This document shows positions 36,608 to 46,036 of a DNA stretch of 64,000 bases, in pieces. The stretch is from NCBI GenBank assembly GCA_041609995.1, contig JBFIPU010000003.1, positions 1 through 64,000 of the forward strand. The letters run 5' to 3'. Below the pieces are notes generated by a model. It did not search any database and was not told where the DNA came from. It saw nothing but the letters and a program-made list of their open reading frames with translations. The position numbers and the translations under genes were made by a program. How positions within the stretch are numbered: the stretch's first letter is position 1; the number at the start of each line of letters is the position of its first letter. Origin of the DNA: JABDOU01 sp041609995. Its GTDB lineage: Bacteria; Actinomycetota; Acidimicrobiia; Spongiisociales; SHLN01.

Positions 36608-37320
36608 GCGCCGACCTCGAAGTGTTCGCCATCCGCGGGATCGGCGAAATCGTTCCCGGGTCCGACCTGGGCGCGGTGATCGCCACCGCGATCGCGGATC
36701 AGCTGGCCGGCCTGGAAGACGGGGACGTTGTCGTTGTCACGCACAAGATCGTCTCCAAGGCCGAAGGCAGGCTTGCCCGGCCGCCAGACGGAGCGGTGGC
36801 CTCGATCGTCGAATCCGAAGCAGTCGACATCGTGCGGCGGCGAGGAGATCTCCTCATCGCTCGCACCCGCCACGGGTTCATCTGCGCCAATGCCGGCGTG
36901 GACCGCTCGAACGTGCCTGGAGATGATGTTGTGCTGCTCCCGATCGACCCGGACGGATCGGCCGCCGGCCTGCGGCACGCGCTGGTCCGCAGATTCGGCG
37001 TGGAGCTCGCAGTAGTGGTGACCGACACCTTCGGGCGAGCCTGGCGCCGAGGTCTCGTCGATGTCGCCATCGGGTCAGCCGGTGTGGAGGTCCTCGACGA
37101 CCACCGGGGGCGGGCCGACCATACAGGGCGGCCTCTGCAGGTCACCGAGGTGGCGATCGTCGACGAAATCGCAGCCGCCGCCGATCTGGTGATGGGCAAG
37201 GCCGAATTCGTCCCGGTGGCCGTGGTAAGGGGGCTGACGCGGTTTGTCCAACCGGGCCATCAGGCATCCGGGAGGGCAGCCGACCTCGTTCGTCCTCCGA
37301 GCGAAGACCTCTTTCTCTAG
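36604..37320 (+). CDS. cofE: Coenzyme F420-0:L-glutamate ligase
   Basis: 238 residues from ATG 36604 (ATGA overlap with the cofD stop). It adds gamma-linked glutamates to F420-0 using GTP. Conserved regions are VVVVTHKIVSKAEGR, RHGFICANAGVDRSNVPGDDV, DTFGRAWRRGLVDVAIG and MGKAEFVPVAVVRG. It is the stand-alone archaeal-type length; the C-terminal nitroreductase-like domain that mycobacterial FbiB uses to reduce dehydro-F420-0 is absent, so that step must come from another gene. Confidence 0.95.
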   Translation: MSADLEVFAIRGIGEIVPGSDLGAVIATAIADQLAGLEDGDVVVVTHKIVSKAEGRLARPPDGAVASIVESEAVDIVRRRGDLLIARTRHGFICANAGVDRSNVPGDDVVLLPIDPDGSAAGLRHALVRRFGVELAVVVTDTFGRAWRRGLVDVAIGSAGVEVLDDHRGRADHTGRPLQVTEVAIVDEIAAAADLVMGKAEFVPVAVVRGLTRFVQPGHQASGRAADLVRPPSEDLFL

Positions 37321-38249
37321 CCCTGGTCCCGAAACCAATCGACGGTGGCGCCGATCCCCTCGTCCAGCGTGACGGACGGGTGCCAGTCGAGATGCCGAAT
37401 GGCCCGGGAGGGATCGATGACGCTCCGGGCGAGGTCCCCGGCCTTGGCGGGGCCGTGGACCGGCTCGCCCACAAAACCGGTCGCAGTGGCGAGGGCGTCG
37501 TATAACTCGCTGACGGAAGTGGCGACACCGGTGCCGATGTTCAGAAGCTCCCCGCCCCCTGTGGTTCCCGCGCGCACAAAGGCGTCGATCACGTCGGTGA
37601 CAAAGACATAATCCCGCTGCTGGCTTCCGTCGCCGTTGATGGTGGGTGTCTTGCCGTCCAGCATCAACCGGGCGAAGATCGCAACGACGCCGGCCTCGCC
37701 ATATGGATCCTGGCGGGGACCGTAGACATTTGCCAGCGCCATCGCCATGTAGTCCAGTCCGTATTGCTCGCGATAGAACCGGAAATAGTCCTCGGCGACC
37801 TTCTTGGAGATCCCATACGGGCTGTCGGGGTGTTTGGGATCGTTCTCGGTCGCTGGTTCCGTGACCTCGCCGTAGATAGCGCCTCCCGAAGAGGCGAATA
37901 CGATCCGCTCGGTCCCATATTTGCGGGCGGCTTCGAGCAGGTTGACGGTTCCCAGGATGTTGACGGTGGCGTCGAAGATCGGATCGTCGACGGAGGGCCG
38001 GACCGCGCTCTGGGCAGCCAGGTGGAAGAGCCAATCCGGTCGCACCTCGGCAAACACATCATCGATCTCGGGGGCGGTGATGTCCATCTCGACCATCCGG
38101 GCCCCGCCTGACAGAGCCGACTCGAGGCGGTCCATCCGACCCTTCACCAGGTTGTCGACTACGACCACCCGGTGGCCGTCCGCCACGAGGCGGTCGGCGA
38201 GGTGGGAGCCGATGAATCCGGCTCCGCCGGTGATCAGGGAAGTTCTCAT
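37317..38249 (-). CDS. NAD-dependent nucleotide-sugar epimerase (GalE-like extended SDR)
   Basis: 310 residues. Rossmann motif TGGAGFIGSHLADRL, LAAQSAVRPSVDDP, SSGGAIYG and the catalytic YGISKKVAE (YxxxK). It likely acts on a UDP-hexose (4-epimerase); exact substrate unknown. Last gene of a four-gene overlapping set (41468 down to 37317); its ATG overlaps the nucleotidyltransferase stop by 4 bases. Tail-to-tail 4-base overlap with cofE. Confidence 0.88.
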   Translation of the reverse strand: MRTSLITGGAGFIGSHLADRLVADGHRVVVVDNLVKGRMDRLESALSGGARMVEMDITAPEIDDVFAEVRPDWLFHLAAQSAVRPSVDDPIFDATVNILGTVNLLEAARKYGTERIVFASSGGAIYGEVTEPATENDPKHPDSPYGISKKVAEDYFRFYREQYGLDYMAMALANVYGPRQDPYGEAGVVAIFARLMLDGKTPTINGDGSQQRDYVFVTDVIDAFVRAGTTGGGELLNIGTGVATSVSELYDALATATGFVGEPVHGPAKAGDLARSVIDPSRAIRHLDWHPSVTLDEGIGATVDWFRDQG

Positions 38250-39286
38250 GATGGCGGCGTGAAGGTTACCGACCTGGGACCGAGCACCGATCCGGGGGCG
38301 ATCCGGGCTCCTCGGGCGAGCTCACAGCCCGACCCGATGGAGGCATTGCTTCCCACGATGGCATCATCCAGGACCCGCGCCCCGTCGATCTCGGCATCCC
38401 AGCCGATGACGGCTTGCCGCACGACGGAGCCGGCCCGGACTTTCGCCCCGGGCAAAATCACTGATTCGGCAACCGTGGCCCCCTCCTCGATGGTGGCCCC
38501 CTCGCCGCAGTAGTTCCAGGCCCCTCCCACGTCACCTTTGATGATCGCACCGGCATCCATGTGAGGCGGGTCCATCGCGACCAGGCGGGATCGGCCGGTC
38601 GCGACATCAGCATGGGCCTTGAGGTACAACGGGATGGTGCCGATGTCCAGCCACACGCCTTCGATCTCGACCCCACCGAGCTGGCCGGCCTCGACCAGCG
38701 AAGGAAAGACCGTCCGCTCAAACGACAGCTGGCCCTCGGGGTACCCATCGAACACGTTCCGGTGAATCAAGTACATCCCTGCGTTCACCTTGTTGGTGGG
38801 CGCGCTGCCGGCCGGCGGTTTCTCGATGAAGCGCTCGACCCGACCCGTCTGATCCGTCACGACGACACCATAGGCACTCGTGTCTTCGACACCGACCAGC
38901 GACAGAACTGCCGGCAGGTCAGGGGCGTCGGCGACGAATTGACCGAGGCTTCCCTCGAGCACGACATCCCCGTTCAGGACGAGGAAGCGTTCATCGAGCC
39001 GATCGCGAACGGCGACGAGCGGCCCGGCCGTGTCCAGCTTTGACCGCTCCACAGCCAGGCTCACCGTGGGGTTGTTCTTGCCCTCGGCGTACTCGCGCCA
39101 GGCTGCCTCATGGCTGGTCCCGATTGCGAGAATCACCTCTTCGACCCCCACCTCGGCCAGAAGGCGGAACTGGAGTTCGATGAACGGGATGCCGGCCACC
39201 GGCAGCAGCCCCTTGGGAACAGTATCGGTCAACGGCCACACCCGGGTGCCACGGCCGCCGACCAGGAGCACCGCTTGCCGGATCAC
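38246..39286 (-). CDS. NDP-sugar nucleotidyltransferase with C-terminal left-handed beta-helix
   Basis: 346 residues from GTG 39286 (GTGA overlap with the preceding gene; the longer frame is rejected). Pyrophosphorylase signature LVGGRGTRVWPLTDTVPKGLLPV, then FLVLNGDVV and FIEKPPAGSAPTNKVNAGMY, and hexapeptide-type repeats from about residue 245 (EEGATVAESVILPGAKVRAG). It resembles mannose-1-phosphate guanylyltransferases (ManC/GMPP), which would fit manB at 26306. Glucose-1-phosphate as substrate cannot be excluded. Confidence 0.88.
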   Translation of the reverse strand: MIRQAVLLVGGRGTRVWPLTDTVPKGLLPVAGIPFIELQFRLLAEVGVEEVILAIGTSHEAAWREYAEGKNNPTVSLAVERSKLDTAGPLVAVRDRLDERFLVLNGDVVLEGSLGQFVADAPDLPAVLSLVGVEDTSAYGVVVTDQTGRVERFIEKPPAGSAPTNKVNAGMYLIHRNVFDGYPEGQLSFERTVFPSLVEAGQLGGVEIEGVWLDIGTIPLYLKAHADVATGRSRLVAMDPPHMDAGAIIKGDVGGAWNYCGEGATIEEGATVAESVILPGAKVRAGSVVRQAVIGWDAEIDGARVLDDAIVGSNASIGSGCELARGARIAPGSVLGPRSVTFTPPS

Positions 39287-40206
39287 CCGGCCAGGACCTG
39301 CTTGAAGTACTGGTGGGTCTCGACCAGCCCATCGTCGAGGTCGACCGCCGGTTCCCAACCGAGCAACTCCCTCGCCTTCGAGATGTCGGGGCGGCGGACC
39401 TTGGGATCCGACTGGGGCAGATCGACAAACCTCCGGCCGGGATCGCCTGCGATGTGGGCGATCTTCTCTGCCAGTTCGAGCATGGTGATCTCATTCGGGT
39501 TGCCCAGGTTGACCGGCTCGTGCACCTCACTGCGGGAAAGGCGCACGATGCCCTCGATCAGGTCATCGACGTAACAGAAGGATCGGGTCTGGCTCCCGTC
39601 ACCCTGGATCGTGAAGGGCTTGCCCTGGATCGCCTGCACCAGGAAGTTCGACACCACCCGTCCGTCGTCGGGAGACATCCCCGGGCCGTACGTATTGAAG
39701 ATCCGCATCACGTGAGTCTTCGTGTGCCGTCCGCTGCGGTGATAGGCGTGAACGAGCGCTTCGGCGTAGCGTTTGGCCTCGTCGTAACAAGCTCGCGGGG
39801 ACGTGATGTCCACATTCCCGAAGTACGACTCGTGTTGGGGGTGCTCGAGCGGATCGCCGTAGATCTCGCTGGTAGAGGCGAAGGTGAGGGTCGCATGGTC
39901 GCGCACGGCCAGTTCCAGCATTCGCTGGGTACCCTCGGCACCCGTACGCATCGTGCCGATCGGATCGAGCAGGTAACGGGGAGGAGACGCCGGCGACGCC
40001 AGGTGGTAGATGTGTTCGAAAGGACCGGGCAGATTGGGCGGGTCGACGACCGATCCCTCCACCAGGTTCACTCCCTCCGGCACCCCAAGCGGGCTGGGGC
40101 TCGAGAAGTTGTCGAGAACAATGACCTCTAATCCATCCCCCAGCAGCCGCTCACAGAGGTTGCGGCCAAGGAATCCGGCGCCGCCCGTAACGAGCGCACG
40201 CGTCAT
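39283..40206 (-). CDS. UDP-glucuronate decarboxylase-like SDR (UDP-xylose synthase type)
   Basis: 307 residues. VTGGAGFLGRNLCERLL, LASPASPPRYLLDPI, STSEIYGDPLEHPQ and ACYDEAKRYAEALV match the UXS subgroup, which decarboxylates UDP-glucuronate to UDP-xylose. The gene just upstream makes UDP-glucuronate, which supports the call. Both ends overlap neighbours by 4 bases. Confidence 0.88.
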   Translation of the reverse strand: MTRALVTGGAGFLGRNLCERLLGDGLEVIVLDNFSSPSPLGVPEGVNLVEGSVVDPPNLPGPFEHIYHLASPASPPRYLLDPIGTMRTGAEGTQRMLELAVRDHATLTFASTSEIYGDPLEHPQHESYFGNVDITSPRACYDEAKRYAEALVHAYHRSGRHTKTHVMRIFNTYGPGMSPDDGRVVSNFLVQAIQGKPFTIQGDGSQTRSFCYVDDLIEGIVRLSRSEVHEPVNLGNPNEITMLELAEKIAHIAGDPGRRFVDLPQSDPKVRRPDISKARELLGWEPAVDLDDGLVETHQYFKQVLAG

Positions 40207-41468
40207 CTGCCTACGCCGACGTAGTTGAAATTGAGACGGTGCATCTCACGCGGATCCAGCATGTTGCGCGCATCGACGATGTTGGCCGCCGCCATCACAC
40301 CATGGATCTCGTGCATGTCCACACCCTGGAACTCGGGCCACTCGGTCGCAATCAGCAGCAAATGGGCGTCGCGGGCGGCTTCCACCGGCGATTCCACCTG
40401 CTTGACCTCCGGGCTCTCGGCCTGGGGATCGAAGGCGGTCACGATCGCTCCCGCCTCCTGCAACGCCTGGGCGAGGAACATCGCAGGCGAATCACGAAGA
40501 TCATCGGTGCCGGCCTTGAACGCAAGACCCCACAGTCCGATTCGTTTGCCGTCGACGTCACCCCCGAGCATGCCGATGACCTTTTCCAGCATGCGAACGT
40601 GCTGCTGATGGTTGACCTCGATCACCCCTTTGAGGAGGGAGAAGTCGTACCCGGCGGAGTCGGCGATGGCGACCAGCGCCCGGGTGTCTTTCGGGAAGCA
40701 ACTGCCACCGTAGCCAGGTCCCGGGTTGAGGAAATGAAAGCCGATTCGGCGGTCATACCCCATGCCCTTCAGAACGTCCTTCACATCGGCACCCACCGCT
40801 TCGCAGAGATTGGCGATGGCGTTGGCGTAGGTGATTCGGGCTGCCAAATAGGCGTTGGAGGCGTATTTGATCATCTCGGAGGAGGCCGGGTCCGTGACGA
40901 CGACCGGGGCCTGCAGCCCACTGTAGAGCTCGATCATGGTCTCGGCTGCCTGCTGGTCCCGTGTCCCGATGACGATCCGATCTGGATGCTGGAAGTCACC
41001 AACGGCGCTCCCTTCGCGGAGAAACTCGGGGTTCGACAGCACGACGACGTCTGCGCCCATGTCGTCGAGCTGCTTCTGGAATCTGGCGACCGAGCCCACA
41101 GGAACGGTTGATTTGAGGACGACCAGTGCACGCTCGGTCAGGTGGGCACCGAATCCCTCGAGCGCCGCCTCGATGTACGAGGTGTCAGCGCTGCCATCGT
41201 CGTCCTGCGGCGTAGGCAGTGCGATGAAGACGACTCGCGCATGGGCGACCGCCTCCAGATTGTCGTGGTGGAAAGAAAGCAGGCCGGTTGCCAGCCCGTC
41301 TGCCAGCAGCGTTTCCAGGCCTGCCTCGTAGAACGGGACCTTGCCGGCTCGCAACGTCTCGAGTTTTCCGGCGTTGGCCTCGCCGACCCGAACACGATGG
41401 CCGAGTGAGCTCAAGCCGGCCGCCTGCACGAGACCAACGTATCCCGCTCCGATAACCGCTATGTCCAT
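40203..41468 (-). CDS. ugd: UDP-glucose 6-dehydrogenase
   Basis: 421 residues from ATG 41468, with AGGAAG 9 bases upstream; the open frame to 41714 is an accident of GC bias. NAD loop VIGAGYVGLVQAAGL, FIALPTPQDDDGSAD, and the catalytic cysteine in GPGYGGSCFPKDTRAL. It oxidises UDP-glucose to UDP-glucuronate. First gene of the coupled operon ugd, UXS-like, nucleotidyltransferase, epimerase, which makes building blocks for a surface polysaccharide. Confidence 0.95.
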   Translation of the reverse strand: MDIAVIGAGYVGLVQAAGLSSLGHRVRVGEANAGKLETLRAGKVPFYEAGLETLLADGLATGLLSFHHDNLEAVAHARVVFIALPTPQDDDGSADTSYIEAALEGFGAHLTERALVVLKSTVPVGSVARFQKQLDDMGADVVVLSNPEFLREGSAVGDFQHPDRIVIGTRDQQAAETMIELYSGLQAPVVVTDPASSEMIKYASNAYLAARITYANAIANLCEAVGADVKDVLKGMGYDRRIGFHFLNPGPGYGGSCFPKDTRALVAIADSAGYDFSLLKGVIEVNHQQHVRMLEKVIGMLGGDVDGKRIGLWGLAFKAGTDDLRDSPAMFLAQALQEAGAIVTAFDPQAESPEVKQVESPVEAARDAHLLLIATEWPEFQGVDMHEIHGVMAAANIVDARNMLDPREMHRLNFNYVGVGR

Positions 41469-41756
41469 CACACCACTTCCTGCGCGCGTGCCCGCCGAAG
41501 TTGTTTCGGCAAGCATTTCCCCCTCATTGAGAGCTCCCTTACCAGCTCGTATCGAGTGCGATCGTACCAGCCTCGTGCATGCCGTGGAGAATGCGGTGCC
41601 GGTTGCCCGTTCGATTGCGTCATCGGCCGTGCCGATTGCCTGGCCGATTGTGTGGAGGGTGGCGGTGTGGAGAGCCGGAAGCCGGACCCCCAACCGCCCC
41701 GCGACCGGCCACACTCGATCCGGTGAGCGATCCGGTGAGCGATCCGGTGAGCGATC
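41469..41756 (-). other. Promoter-containing gap upstream of ugd
   Basis: 288 bp between the LCP gene stop and ugd. It holds the tandem repeat at 41717-41752 and several GATTGC/GCAATC words, and ends with the ugd ribosome binding site. No gene is supported. Confidence 0.5.
41717..41752. repeat. 12-bp direct repeat, three copies plus a partial
   Basis: GATCCGGTGAGC occurs three times head to tail (41717, 41729, 41741) followed by GATC, abutting the LCP stop codon at 41757-41759. On the minus strand it reads GCTCACCGGATC. It is a simple tandem repeat, with no spacers, so not a CRISPR. Confidence 0.9.
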
Positions 41757-43046
41757 TCAAACGCCGGCACCAAATGCCGTTGCATCCCTCCCAAGATACA
41801 CAACGATGTCCGACCCGTTGGGAACGACGCCGTCGACCGCCGAGCCGATGCCCAATACGGAGACGATGTCCTGGGCCTCTCCGTACCATCCGGCGCGGGC
41901 CACGACCAGCGTCTCGGCCATCGACTCGGGGGAGTTGTCGGTTTCGGCCAGGTAGCCATGGGTGGCGAGCAGGTCGCCGGCTGCGGCTGCCGCTCCCTCC
42001 CGTCCATTCGCGTTGAGGATCGTGATGCGAGGGGTCGCGGCCGCCGCCGTCGAGAGCGGCTGGCCGGCCGCCATTGCCGCAAAGACCCGGCTCGCCTCCG
42101 GTTCTCTCGCCACGACGAACGTGACCCCTTCGAAATCGACGGGGAGGGTCGCCGCATCGAGGTTCTCCGTCGAAAAGTCACGGAAGTCCCATGCCAGGTC
42201 GACCAGGGTATTGAAGTCCAATGCGCTGTCCGTCGTCATCTCGGGGCCGAGCGCACCGATGAGGCTCTGCATCCCGAGAAGATTGTCCGGCTTCTTGACC
42301 TGGTTGAGGATCGCAAAGATGAGCTGCTGTTGGCGCCCGGTCCGCTCGAGGTCGGTTCCCACCACGCCTGTCCATTCCCCGTCGATCAGCTGCTGGTAAC
42401 TCCGGCTGCGGGCGAACGCCAGCGCCTGGTCTCCCGAGAGGAGGTGGTTTCCCGAATCCACCGACAGACCGGATTTCAGGTCACGAGCGGGGTACGGGAA
42501 ATACAGCTCGACGCCGCCCAGCGCGTCGACGATCGAGACGAAGGAGACGAAGTCGATCTCGATGTAGTGGTTGATCCCGATACCCGATAGGTCGGTGACC
42601 GTCTCCACGAGGGCGTTGGCGCCCCGGGTGTACGTTGCATTGATCTTCTCGAAGCCATTGCCGCCGAGCCGGGGAACCTTGAGGTCGCGGGGAAGGCTGA
42701 CAAGCTGCATCAGGCCCTGATCGCGGTCGAACCGCAGCAGCATGATCACATCGGCTCGCTCGCCGGGGAAATCGCCGAACTCCCCTTCGATGTCGTCGGT
42801 CAAACCCTCGCGAGTGTCGCTACCGACCAGCAGCACGACGAGCGGCTCATCCTGCGAGGCTTCGTCGCCCAGAAGGGCTGGGAGCTCGTCGGCCGGGATG
42901 GTCGGAATCGAATCGTCCACGGTTTCCCGGATCTGCCAGACCCAATACAACGCTGCCACCACCACGACGTTGGCGAGCACGAGCATGAAGACCAGGGATC
43001 GCTTCAACCACGGATGAATCGCGAACTGGGAACTCTCAGCCACCAC
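41757..43046 (-). CDS. LytR-CpsA-Psr (LCP) family wall-polymer ligase
   Basis: About 429 residues from GTG 43046 (GAGGGAG upstream); ATG 43091 and 43118 are alternatives. One N-terminal membrane anchor (SLVFMLVLANVVVVAALYWV), then an extracellular LCP domain with VGSDTREG, ADVIMLLRFD, VSLPRDLKVP and INATYTRGANALVET, and a C-terminal LytR_C domain (ITILNANGREGAAAAAGDLL). LCP enzymes move lipid-linked glycopolymers onto peptidoglycan, a natural endpoint for the sugar genes next door. It follows the degenerate hydrolase gene with an overlap. Confidence 0.92.
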   Translation of the reverse strand: MVAESSQFAIHPWLKRSLVFMLVLANVVVVAALYWVWQIRETVDDSIPTIPADELPALLGDEASQDEPLVVLLVGSDTREGLTDDIEGEFGDFPGERADVIMLLRFDRDQGLMQLVSLPRDLKVPRLGGNGFEKINATYTRGANALVETVTDLSGIGINHYIEIDFVSFVSIVDALGGVELYFPYPARDLKSGLSVDSGNHLLSGDQALAFARSRSYQQLIDGEWTGVVGTDLERTGRQQQLIFAILNQVKKPDNLLGMQSLIGALGPEMTTDSALDFNTLVDLAWDFRDFSTENLDAATLPVDFEGVTFVVAREPEASRVFAAMAAGQPLSTAAAATPRITILNANGREGAAAAAGDLLATHGYLAETDNSPESMAETLVVARAGWYGEAQDIVSVLGIGSAVDGVVPNGSDIVVYLGRDATAFGAGV

Positions 43047-43719
43047 GACCGGCCACTCCCTCAACGAAAGCGACGATGCGATCAAGCGCATCGAGTGACG
43101 CCGGGCGGTCGAAATCATCGCTGTTGTCGTCGAGGAAGCGGCTCTTCACCCCGCCGTATGTCACCAGCTCCATGTGAGGCACGCGGAGCGTTGCCTCCAG
43201 CGCCGGGTCTTCTGCTCCATACAGGCCGAGAATCGGCACCGGCACGGTGGATTCGTCGAGGGCGGCCCCGATCAGAATCAGGCCGGCCGCGTCCGGGACT
43301 TCAACGGCAAACCGGATGGCCGCTTCGCCACCTTCTCCGATTCCGATCACAACGATCCGATCACCAGACGCCCATGGTGTGTCCTCGGACTCGGCGAAGC
43401 GGTAGGCGTCGATCAGGCTGCGATATACCTGATCCGGCCCCGGCCAGGGCGGCAGCGGGCGTTCCTCTCGCCAGCTGGGACGCGGAGCACCCCGGTAGAG
43501 ATCGGGGACGACGACGGATAGGCCATGACGGGCAAATTTGCGAGCGAGGTCCTTCAGCCAGCTCGCAACTCCGGGCCGGTCGTGGGCGACGATCACGGTG
43601 GGGAACAGCCCCCCGACGTCCGGGCGCGCCAAATAGGCGGGGTTCGAGCGCGTGCCCAGATTGATCGACGTCGATCCGTAGAGAATGTCGTGGGTGCCCT
43701 CACCTTTAAGAACGGTCAC
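43036..43719 (-). CDS. Dienelactone-hydrolase-like alpha/beta protein lacking catalytic residues
   Basis: 227 residues from GTG 43719. The alpha/beta-hydrolase fold is recognisable: FPTVIVAHDRPGVASWLKD, LARHGLSVVVPDLYRG-like segments, and the acid-turn ILGLYGAEDP. At the nucleophile elbow, GxCxGG or GxSxGG is replaced by GIGEGG, and the histidine turn reads YGGVKSRFLDD, where family members have HGF. Seen directly, it lacks the Cys/Ser nucleophile and the His, so it is probably not a hydrolase. It overlaps birA upstream (14 bases) and the LCP gene downstream. Confidence 0.7.
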   Translation of the reverse strand: MTVLKGEGTHDILYGSTSINLGTRSNPAYLARPDVGGLFPTVIVAHDRPGVASWLKDLARKFARHGLSVVVPDLYRGAPRPSWREERPLPPWPGPDQVYRSLIDAYRFAESEDTPWASGDRIVVIGIGEGGEAAIRFAVEVPDAAGLILIGAALDESTVPVPILGLYGAEDPALEATLRVPHMELVTYGGVKSRFLDDNSDDFDRPASLDALDRIVAFVEGVAGRGG

Positions 43720-44437
43720 GGTGGCTTCCAGCTCGGGGTGTCGGAAGAGTAGCGCTGCTCACAGACCACACGGCCCCGGACCTCAGGGTGATTTGTCCGT
43801 CGCGGGTGGCGACGACGAGCCCTCCGTCGTGAGCCACATCGACGGCGCGTCCGGCCCCATCCGGCTCCCACCGGATATCGGTCCCGAGCGTGAAACAGAG
43901 TTGGCGATAGCGCTCCCGGGGCCAGCTGCCAGGTGTACGAAGGCCGTCGAGCAGGCCGCGAACGATCGCGTGACACAACTCCTGCTTTGCGCCGGCGTTC
44001 CAGCTGCCGCCCACGGCCGACCATCCGGCAGGAGGAGCTCCATTCCAGGCCAGGTTCAACCCGATACCCACGATCACCTTCGATCCGAATCCGTCGTCAG
44101 ATTCGGTGAGAATCCCGCCGAGCTTGAGGCCGGACTCATCCACCAGATCGTTGGGCCACTTCAATCCGACGACTCGATACGACAACAGAGCCTCGGCCAC
44201 CACCACGCCCGCCGTCAACGTCATCACCGGCCGAAGCTCCAGCGGCCATGTCGTCGCAAACCCGACGGACAAGGCGAGGGCCGCATCGGCGTTGTCCCAT
44301 TGGCTTCCGCGCCGTCCCCGACCTCTCGTCTGGCGGGAGGCGGCAACGGCGACTGGTGACGAACCCAACCGCTCTCTAACCTCGTCTTGGGTCGAGCCAA
44401 CCGAGTCGAGATAGACGAATTCGTAATCTGTGTGCAT
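43706..44437 (-). CDS. birA: Biotin-[acetyl-CoA-carboxylase] ligase
   Basis: 243 residues from ATG 44437 ([20 protein letters not shown]). It makes biotinyl-AMP and attaches biotin to carrier lysines. Motifs are [13 protein letters not shown] (biotin/ATP loop), LKWPNDLV and KLGGILTE. There is no N-terminal DNA-binding domain, so it is a monofunctional enzyme. It is divergent from the carboxylase genes, whose alpha subunit carries the EAMKMEN biotinylation site, with 55 bases between starts. Confidence 0.93.
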   Translation of the reverse strand: MHTDYEFVYLDSVGSTQDEVRERLGSSPVAVAASRQTRGRGRRGSQWDNADAALALSVGFATTWPLELRPVMTLTAGVVVAEALLSYRVVGLKWPNDLVDESGLKLGGILTESDDGFGSKVIVGIGLNLAWNGAPPAGWSAVGGSWNAGAKQELCHAIVRGLLDGLRTPGSWPRERYRQLCFTLGTDIRWEPDGAGRAVDVAHDGGLVVATRDGQITLRSGAVWSVSSATLPTPRAGSHRDRS

Positions 44438-44492
44438 ACAGATTCCCGCAAGACCGAGCCGACGCCGCGAACAAGGTGACCTTAGACACGAA

Positions 44493-46034
44493 ATGAGCAC
44501 AAAGAAGCGCCAGGAGGAATTCGCCGAGCTCGCCCAGGAAGCCATCGGTTACGGCGAGGCTGCCATCCGCCGGCAGCACGATCGTGGCAAGCTCACAGCA
44601 CGCGAGCGCCTCGACGTCCTGCTGGACACAGGGTCCTTCAGCGAGATCGACGCGTTCGTACGACACCAATCGACGGGTCTGAGAACGGGAACCAGCAGAC
44701 CCTGGGGAGATGCGGTCGTCACCGGCTGGGGGACCATCAACGGTCGCAAGGTGTACGTGTACGCCGAGGACTTCACCAAATTCGGTGGCTCGCTCGGCGC
44801 CGCCACCGCCTCCAAGATCTGCAAGGTCTTCGATTTGGCCATGAGCACGGGGGCTCCCATCATCGGGCTCAAAGACTCGGGTGGCGCCCGCATCCAGGAA
44901 GGCGTGCTGTCCCTCGACGGATATGGGCAGATCTTCGAGCGCAACGTGCGGGCCTCGGGCGTGATCCCGCAGATCTCGGTGATCATGGGCCCCTGCGCCG
45001 GCGGAGCCGTGTATTCGCCGGCCCTCACCGACTTCGTATATCAGGTCGAAGGAACCAGCCACCTCTTCATCACCGGCCCCGATGTCATCAAAGCGGTGAC
45101 CGGCGAGGACGTGACAATGGAAGATCTCGGCGGTGCGGCCGCCCACGCCGAGCGATCGGGCGTCACCCACTTCGTGGCAGCCGACGAGCCCGCCGCTCTG
45201 GAGGAGGTGCGATATCTGCTGTCATTCTTGCCTGACAACAACCAGGTGATGGCCCCGCGCTTCGAGCCTGCACCGGATAACGATCCGGCCTCCCTCGACG
45301 AGCTGATCCCCGATTCACCAAATCAGCCCTACGACATGACAGGAGCGATCCGTGCCATCGTCGATGCCGGCGAGTTCTATGAAGTCCATCGCGACTACGC
45401 CAAGAACATCGTCGTGGGGTTCGGTCGCATCGCAGGCCGCAGCGTGGGCATTGTCGGCAACCAGCCCGCCACTTTCGCCGGCACTCTCGACATCGCCGCC
45501 GCCGAGAAGGGAGCACGCTTCGTCAGATTCTGCGACGCGTTCAATCTCCCGTTGGTCACGTTCGTCGATGTACCCGGTTTTCTACCGGGCGTGGAACAGG
45601 AGCACCGTGGCATCATCCGGCGCGGCGCAAAGCTGCTCTACGCCTACGCCGAGGCCACCGTGCCCAAGATCACCGTCATCACCCGCAAGGCCTACGGCGG
45701 TGCTTACGTCGTGATGAACTCGCGGGGCGTGAGAGCAGACCTGGTCTTTGCGTGGCCCACAGCCGAGATCGCAGTGATGGGCGCCGCCGGCGCAGTCAAC
45801 ATCATCCACCGGCGGGCGATCGCCGACTCCCCCGACCCGGAGGCCGAACGAGCTCGGCTCACGGCCGAATACGAGGCGACGTTCTCCAATCCGTATGTCG
45901 CGGCTGAACACGGTCTGGTCGACGAGGTGATCATGCCGCGCGACACCCGGGACCGTTTGGTGCGCGGCCTCGCGGCGCTGGAGACGAAGCGAGAGAAGCT
46001 CCCCCCCAAGAAGCACAGCAACCTGCCGCTCTAG
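44493..46034 (+). CDS. Acyl-CoA (propionyl-CoA) carboxylase carboxyltransferase subunit
   Basis: 513 residues from ATG 44493. Carboxyltransferase domains N and [77 protein letters not shown], and [27 protein letters not shown] later. It transfers carboxyl from biotin to acyl-CoA. Propionyl-CoA is favoured because methylmalonyl-CoA mutase is two genes on, but AccB/PccB specificity residues were not verified. Two bases separate it from the alpha subunit gene. Confidence 0.93.
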   Translation: MSTKKRQEEFAELAQEAIGYGEAAIRRQHDRGKLTARERLDVLLDTGSFSEIDAFVRHQSTGLRTGTSRPWGDAVVTGWGTINGRKVYVYAEDFTKFGGSLGAATASKICKVFDLAMSTGAPIIGLKDSGGARIQEGVLSLDGYGQIFERNVRASGVIPQISVIMGPCAGGAVYSPALTDFVYQVEGTSHLFITGPDVIKAVTGEDVTMEDLGGAAAHAERSGVTHFVAADEPAALEEVRYLLSFLPDNNQVMAPRFEPAPDNDPASLDELIPDSPNQPYDMTGAIRAIVDAGEFYEVHRDYAKNIVVGFGRIAGRSVGIVGNQPATFAGTLDIAAAEKGARFVRFCDAFNLPLVTFVDVPGFLPGVEQEHRGIIRRGAKLLYAYAEATVPKITVITRKAYGGAYVVMNSRGVRADLVFAWPTAEIAVMGAAGAVNIIHRRAIADSPDPEAERARLTAEYEATFSNPYVAAEHGLVDEVIMPRDTRDRLVRGLAALETKREKLPPKKHSNLPL

Positions 46035-46036
46035 TC

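Noticed and set aside
41469..41714. N-terminal extension of UDP-glucose dehydrogenase to 41714
   Set aside because: The Rossmann start MDIAVIGAGYVG with a good ribosome binding site lies at 41468; upstream residues are low-quality and cross the tandem repeat.
41717..41752. Short CRISPR-like array
   Set aside because: The 12-bp units abut with no spacers; a simple tandem repeat.
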